Part shown: positions 60,080-64,000 of the stretch, piece by piece
Numbering within the stretch: position 1 is the stretch's first letter
Layout: each line of letters begins with the position of its first letter
DNA from: Sulfuricurvum sp.
GTDB lineage: Bacteria; Campylobacterota; Campylobacteria; Campylobacterales; Sulfurimonadaceae
NCBI GenBank assembly: GCA_028710885.1
Contig: JAQTTG010000004.1
Coordinates: 1 to 64,000, forward strand
Direction: 5' to 3'
DNA length: 64,000 nucleotides
The notes under the pieces: model-generated
Seen by the model: the letters and a program-made list of their open reading frames with translations, nothing else
Told to the model about the DNA's origin: nothing
Databases searched by the model: none
Translations under genes and position numbers: made by a program

Positions 60080-60963
60080 TATGATAGCTTATGCTCACTA
60101 ACATATCGTTTAAAATCGGACATCACTCTACTCATTTTTTTCTCTTGACGCCATACCAAACGAAATTCTCTCTCAAATTTATACCCTTTAATAGAGACCT
60201 CAAAAATTTTTCTCTCTTTGAGCTCATCAGAAATACAAATACGAGGCAAACATGAAAGTGCCTGCATATCATTAAGTAAATAACCGATGATTGCTTCATT
60301 GTGTTCAAATTCCATATCAATATTGAGTTCTTGATCAATAGGTGTAATATGAGTAAGAAATATTTCTCGTGTCCCCGAACCACGTTCACGTAAAATCCAC
60401 CGTTTTTTAGCTAACTCATCAATAAAATATTCTCCATTTTGAAGAGCAGGATCACTGCTGATGACTACTAATTCATTTGTCATTAACGACTCTGATGAAA
60501 GTTCATCATCTTCGCTAAATCGCCCTTCGATAAACCCTAAATCGCAGATACCTTCTCGTACCATGGCCATAACTTCTGTACTATTGGCAGTTTTAAGAGA
60601 TACTTTAACTTGTGGATTTGAAAATCGAAAATTTCCAATCCATTTAGGAAGAAGATAGTTACTAATCGTAAAACTCGCAGCGATGGATAGATGTCCACCG
60701 CTGACATCAGCACGAAAATGTTCAAACAACGATTGAGAACGTTCTAAAATTCCCTCACAATGTTCTAAAAAATAACGACCGCGTTCATTGAGCATCAATC
60801 GTTTCCCAATCCGTTCAAATAATACGTCACCCAACTCTTTTTCGAGTTCACGTATAGACATTGAAACAGCTGAGGGACTCATTGCCAATTGCTCAGCAAC
60901 ATCAATAACACGTGATGATTGAGCCATTGCTACGAAAATTTCTACTTGACGCAATGTAAACAT
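60079..60963 (-). CDS. LysR family transcriptional regulator
   Basis: A 294-residue regulator. N-terminal winged helix: TLRQVEIFVAMAQSSRVIDV, AEQLAMSPSAVSMSIRELEK; then a periplasmic-binding-like effector domain (LSIAASFTISNYLLPKWIGN, VREGICDLGFIEGRF). The target genes are unknown; bioA lies directly upstream on the same strand. LysR genes near rsmH are not usual for a division cluster in general, but the arrangement may be normal in this clade. Confidence 0.88.
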   Translation of the reverse strand: MFTLRQVEIFVAMAQSSRVIDVAEQLAMSPSAVSMSIRELEKELGDVLFERIGKRLMLNERGRYFLEHCEGILERSQSLFEHFRADVSGGHLSIAASFTISNYLLPKWIGNFRFSNPQVKVSLKTANSTEVMAMVREGICDLGFIEGRFSEDDELSSESLMTNELVVISSDPALQNGEYFIDELAKKRWILRERGSGTREIFLTHITPIDQELNIDMEFEHNEAIIGYLLNDMQALSCLPRICISDELKERKIFEVSIKGYKFEREFRLVWRQEKKMSRVMSDFKRYVSEHKLS

Positions 60964-61002
60964 CGCTACTCCATTGTTAAATCTACTGTATAACTATACC
61001 GA

Positions 61003-62313
61003 TTAATTGTTGTTAGCACAAATCGTTCTCAAAGCACTTTCGATCGAATCAAAAATTTTACTGAGCTCTTCTTGAGTGATAATATAAGGCGGCATTACAT
61101 AAATCACATTTCCTAATGGGCGTATCAACACTCCCCTTTCTAAACAATGTTGGTGTATCTTTAATCCAATACGATCACTAGAATTAAATCCATTTAATTC
61201 GATTGCTCCGATCATGCCGCATTGACGGATCTCTTTAACACATTCAAACACTCCAAATCGGTCCAGCTGTTCAGCCATAAGTGCAATCATTTGTTGATTT
61301 TTAACCATCACACTATCGTTTTCAAATATGTCCAATGTAGCGTTAGCAGCAGCACAAGCAAGTGCATTTCCAGTATAACTATGTGAGTGGAGAAAAGAGC
61401 GTTTAGGATCATAATCGCAATAAAATGCTCCGTAAATATTATCGGTTGTTAGCACTACGGACAGTGGCAGATACCCCCCTGTAAGCCCTTTTGAAAGAAT
61501 CAAAAAATCAGGGGTGATCTGTGCTTGCTCACATGCAAACATCGTCCCTGTTCGACCGAATCCGACCAAAATTTCATCAGCAATAAAATGAACACCGTAC
61601 TCTTCACATATCTTTTTGGCTTCACTCAAAAACAGGGGATGATACATCTTCATACCCCCGGCCCCTTGAATCAGTGGTTCCACGATTAATGCCGCGATTT
61701 CATTTCCTCGTTCATGCAACAAAGTTCGAAATGCTTTTGCCGCATCAAGCGCTGCTTCGGTCGTTTGATCTTTGGGTGAAGGTGTCTGAATCGCACGGAT
61801 CAATAACGGTTCATAAGTCTCTTTGTACAGAGCAACATCCCCTACCGAAAGTGCCCCGAGCGTCTCTCCGTGATAGCTATCTGAAAGTGATACAAACAGA
61901 CTCCGTTCAACTCCTGCGTTTTTATGGGCGTGATAACTCATTTTTAATGCGACTTCAATAGCACTTGAACCATTGTCTGCATAAAAACAACGTGTTAGCC
62001 CACTCGGTGTCAATGCTACTAGCCGTTCAGAAAGGCGGATCACACTTTCATGAGTAAATCCTGCCAATATAACATGTTCTAGTGTAGAGAGCTGCTCAAT
62101 AATTTTTCCATTGATATATTGATTACAATGACCAAAAAGATTTACCCACCAGCTGCTAATCGCATCAATTATGCGATGACCGTCAAAATCTTCGAGATAT
62201 ATTCCATCCGCTTTCGCAATCGGTACCAATGGAATTGTTTCGTGATCTTTCATTTGTGTACATGGATGCCACAAAACGTTCAAATCCCGCTTTGACATCT
62301 CTAAATTATTCAT
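61003..62313 (-). CDS. bioA: Adenosylmethionine-8-amino-7-oxononanoate aminotransferase
   Basis: A 436-residue PLP enzyme of biotin synthesis. LWHPCTQMKDHE is the BioA-specific opening; RIIDAISSWWVNLFGHCN, FIADEILVGFGRTG (PLP-binding aspartate) and LILSKGLTGGYLPLSVVL with the PLP lysine follow. The ATG at 62313 has GAGG seven bases ahead; a longer in-frame start at 62361 has none. No other bio genes are in the window. Confidence 0.95.
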   Translation of the reverse strand: MNNLEMSKRDLNVLWHPCTQMKDHETIPLVPIAKADGIYLEDFDGHRIIDAISSWWVNLFGHCNQYINGKIIEQLSTLEHVILAGFTHESVIRLSERLVALTPSGLTRCFYADNGSSAIEVALKMSYHAHKNAGVERSLFVSLSDSYHGETLGALSVGDVALYKETYEPLLIRAIQTPSPKDQTTEAALDAAKAFRTLLHERGNEIAALIVEPLIQGAGGMKMYHPLFLSEAKKICEEYGVHFIADEILVGFGRTGTMFACEQAQITPDFLILSKGLTGGYLPLSVVLTTDNIYGAFYCDYDPKRSFLHSHSYTGNALACAAANATLDIFENDSVMVKNQQMIALMAEQLDRFGVFECVKEIRQCGMIGAIELNGFNSSDRIGLKIHQHCLERGVLIRPLGNVIYVMPPYIITQEELSKIFDSIESALRTICANNN

Positions 62314-62332
62314 CCGAAACCTCTTAATTTGA

Positions 62333-62348
62333 GTTATTATGTGATAAC
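62333..62348. promoter_or_regulatory. Inverted repeat upstream of bioA
   Basis: GTTAT and ATAAC flank six bases in the divergent bioA/ppiD-like intergenic region; on the minus strand a CATAAT box overlaps it. It does not match the BirA operator pattern I know. Possible operator or chance repeat. Confidence 0.3.
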
Positions 62349-62431
62349 ATGTGTTAGTCACACTCTATTTTCATCCAAGTTTAATGGTAAACTGAATAGA
62401 ATATCTGAATTTTACAATAGGATCGTTTAAT

Positions 62432-63898
62432 ATGATTACTTGGATGCAACGCCATCGAAAATACTTGGTCATTACGATCTGGGTCTCTACGATTGCCTTT
62501 ATCGGAGCCGGGTTCGTCGGATGGGGACAATATAGCTACGGAAATAAAGCCGGAGCAGTTGCCAAGGTAGGGGATGTTTCAATCACTTCTGGAGAACTTC
62601 AACGAAGTTACACTAATCTTTTCAATCAATACAACCAACTTTTTCAAGGGAAATTTGATGAAAAGCAAGCTAAACAATTTGGTCTGCAACGTCAAGCACT
62701 TCATCAACTTGTCAATCAAGCTCTCGTTTTAAATTTAGCGCACAGTTATGGTCTCATCGTCACGGATGAAGAGCTTTTGAGTCTCATCAAGTCTCAACCT
62801 GTTTTTGCAAAAGACGGAGCATTCGATAAATCAGTTTATCAAAATGTTTTAAGTCAAAATCGGATGACCATCAAAGAGTATGAAGAAGGGATGAAAAAAG
62901 AGTTACTGATCCAAAAAACGCTATATCTCCTCTCTTCAGGCAGCACCCCTATCGAAGAAAAATCTTTAGCTAGTGCAATGGGTATTTCTGACAAAATCAG
63001 CTATAAGCTTCTCACACCAAATATGATTTCGTTAACACCTAATGAAACTGAGCTCAAAGCATTCTGGGAAAAGAACAAACAGGAGTTTAAAACTGAACCA
63101 AGTTATACAATTAGCTATATAAAACAATCTCCAGTTTCACTCACACCATCAGATAAAGAAATTAGTGACTATTACGATAGCAACCGCCAATTGCTGAAAG
63201 ACCCTGCAGGAAAAGTATTAGAACTTTCACAAGCGCATTCAGCAATTATTCAATCACTTAATGACAAATCAACAGAAAAAGAAGCTCTACGATTATATAT
63301 TGATTACAAAAAAGGGACTCTCAAATCTGATATTCCTATTGAGAAAAAAACCTTTGTTGCTTCAGCATCGCCATTTACTCCGGAGCTAACAAAAGAGATC
63401 ACTGCACTCAGCAGTGATAAGCCTTTTCTTAAACCTCGTAAAGTTGGTAATGAGTATTTCATTGTAAAACTTGAAACATTCAATCCATCGGCAATCAAAA
63501 CATACGAAGAAGCAAAAACAAATGTTAGTGCTCTGTATAGTATTGAAGCCAAAAAAAGCAAACTCCAAGAGTTAGCTCAAAACAGTTATAAAAATTTTAG
63601 CGGTACGATAAGTGATTACTTAACACGTAATGATGGTGCTAAAATAGCACCATTGAGTACTCCTGAAGGAAATGAATTTCTCTCTAAACTTTTTGATTCA
63701 AAACAAAAACAAGGTTATATTACTCTCGAAAGTGGAAATGTTATAATCTATAACGTTTTGGAACAAAAGTTGCTTCAAAACAAAACAGCAGCCGATGAGA
63801 CAACCGTTGCGAAGCTCAAAGGGAGCTTGTTGGATGAGGGGCTTATGAAAGCACTTGAAAACAAATATCCAGTTGAAATCTATGTAGAGGGGATTTGA
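62432..63898 (+). CDS. PpiD/SurA-like periplasmic folding factor
   Basis: A 488-residue protein anchored by one N-terminal helix (YLVITIWVSTIAFIGAGFVG). A SurA-N/PpiD-type chaperone region follows (AVAKVGDVSITSGELQRSYT, LHQLVNQALVLNLAHSYGL). A parvulin-like middle is degenerate, so isomerase activity is doubtful. E. coli PpiD is longer (about 620). It precedes ftsA by one base, as in Campylobacter gene order. Confidence 0.8.
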   Translation: MITWMQRHRKYLVITIWVSTIAFIGAGFVGWGQYSYGNKAGAVAKVGDVSITSGELQRSYTNLFNQYNQLFQGKFDEKQAKQFGLQRQALHQLVNQALVLNLAHSYGLIVTDEELLSLIKSQPVFAKDGAFDKSVYQNVLSQNRMTIKEYEEGMKKELLIQKTLYLLSSGSTPIEEKSLASAMGISDKISYKLLTPNMISLTPNETELKAFWEKNKQEFKTEPSYTISYIKQSPVSLTPSDKEISDYYDSNRQLLKDPAGKVLELSQAHSAIIQSLNDKSTEKEALRLYIDYKKGTLKSDIPIEKKTFVASASPFTPELTKEITALSSDKPFLKPRKVGNEYFIVKLETFNPSAIKTYEEAKTNVSALYSIEAKKSKLQELAQNSYKNFSGTISDYLTRNDGAKIAPLSTPEGNEFLSKLFDSKQKQGYITLESGNVIIYNVLEQKLLQNKTAADETTVAKLKGSLLDEGLMKALENKYPVEIYVEGI

Positions 63899-63899
63899 T

Positions 63900-64000
63900 T
63901 TGAAACGAACCGTTTTAGCCATTGATATCGGCTCAACAAAAGTCTGTGCAATTATCGCAGAAATTGATGCTGATAACAGTGCACAAATTATCGGAGCAGG
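63900..64000 (+). CDS. ftsA: Cell-division protein FtsA, N-terminal fragment
   Basis: The first 33 residues of an actin-like ATPase, cut by the window edge: KRTVLAIDIGSTKVCAIIAE is the FtsA phosphate-1 motif. The start is a TTG at 63900, one base after the ppiD-like stop, with AGAGGGG upstream. FtsA tethers FtsZ to the membrane; ftsZ would be expected next. Confidence 0.85.
   Translation, partial: MKRTVLAIDIGSTKVCAIIAEIDADNSAQIIGA

Noticed and set aside
62333-62365. BirA (biotin) operator in front of bioA
   Set aside because: The repeats present do not match the known TTGTAAACC/GGTTTACAA arrangement.
1-64000. CRISPR array or tRNA/rRNA genes
   Set aside because: No regularly spaced repeats were seen, and no tRNA T-arm pattern or rRNA-like stretch was recognised on reading both strands.

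Overview
The window looks like chromosomal DNA of a member of the Campylobacterota (Epsilonproteobacteria), most likely a free-living Sulfuricurvum/Sulfurimonas-type organism. Evidence: the run pheS-pheT-aroA-ispH-rpsA-(small membrane protein)-serA with a divergent HIT gene; the run ubiD-hemC-(fxsA)-proS-hemA-polyprenyl synthase-exported protein-DUF2018; the rsmH/ppiD/ftsA junction; and a MutS7-type mutS with a C-terminal HNH nuclease. From memory, these orders match Campylobacter and Helicobacter chromosomes. I saw no rRNA, tRNA or CRISPR array. No stretch longer than about 300 bases lacks a gene.

Layout. (1) 1-1.7 kb: a methyltransferase fragment and a 2-isopropylmalate synthase that lacks the usual C-terminal leucine-binding domain. 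It is preceded by a promoter and a short leader peptide ending in a run of leucine codons, so it looks attenuation-controlled. (2) 1.7-4.4 kb: a TetR regulator divergent from three genes (tautomerase-isochorismatase fusion, GNAT, PPOX flavoprotein); two near-identical 16-base palindromes sit on the shared promoters. (3) 4.5-17.6 kb: an accessory region of DNA-handling genes. It holds a CoiA-like nuclease, a NERD nuclease, RmuC, a very AT-rich PHP-ABC-ATPase gene with a small coupled partner, and a five-gene operon of three tyrosine recombinases, a coiled-coil protein and a GNAT. The operon resembles Tn554/Gamma-Mobile-Trio-type recombinase modules and abuts a DUF1566 gene that has lost its C-terminal end, a plausible element junction. 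(4) 17.6-30 kb: DJ-1 family protein, EF-P, a TolC-adaptor-RND efflux operon whose RND pump is split into two genes, FapA/DUF342, SelO, and a secreted protein of unknown function.

(5) 30-37 kb: MutS7-HNH, then a potassium operon kup-DUF1566-kdpD(short)-kdpE without kdpFABC. (6) 37-46 kb: core metabolism and translation (serA, rpsA, ispH, aroA, pheST). (7) 46-50 kb: HIT hydrolase, aquaporin, OsmC, argH, small cytochrome c. (8) 50-58.7 kb: menaquinone/haem/isoprenoid cluster with proS and a periplasmic thiol-disulfide protein. (9) 58.8-64 kb: an ftsL-like gene, rsmH, a LysR regulator, bioA, ppiD-like and the start of ftsA, leading into the division genes.

The most unusual items are the leucine leader in front of a regulation-domain-less LeuA, the five-gene recombinase operon with three identical 8-base gene overlaps, the PHP-ATPase two-gene unit, the MutS7-HNH and the split RND pump. 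Functional claims rest on motif recognition by eye; no database search was run.
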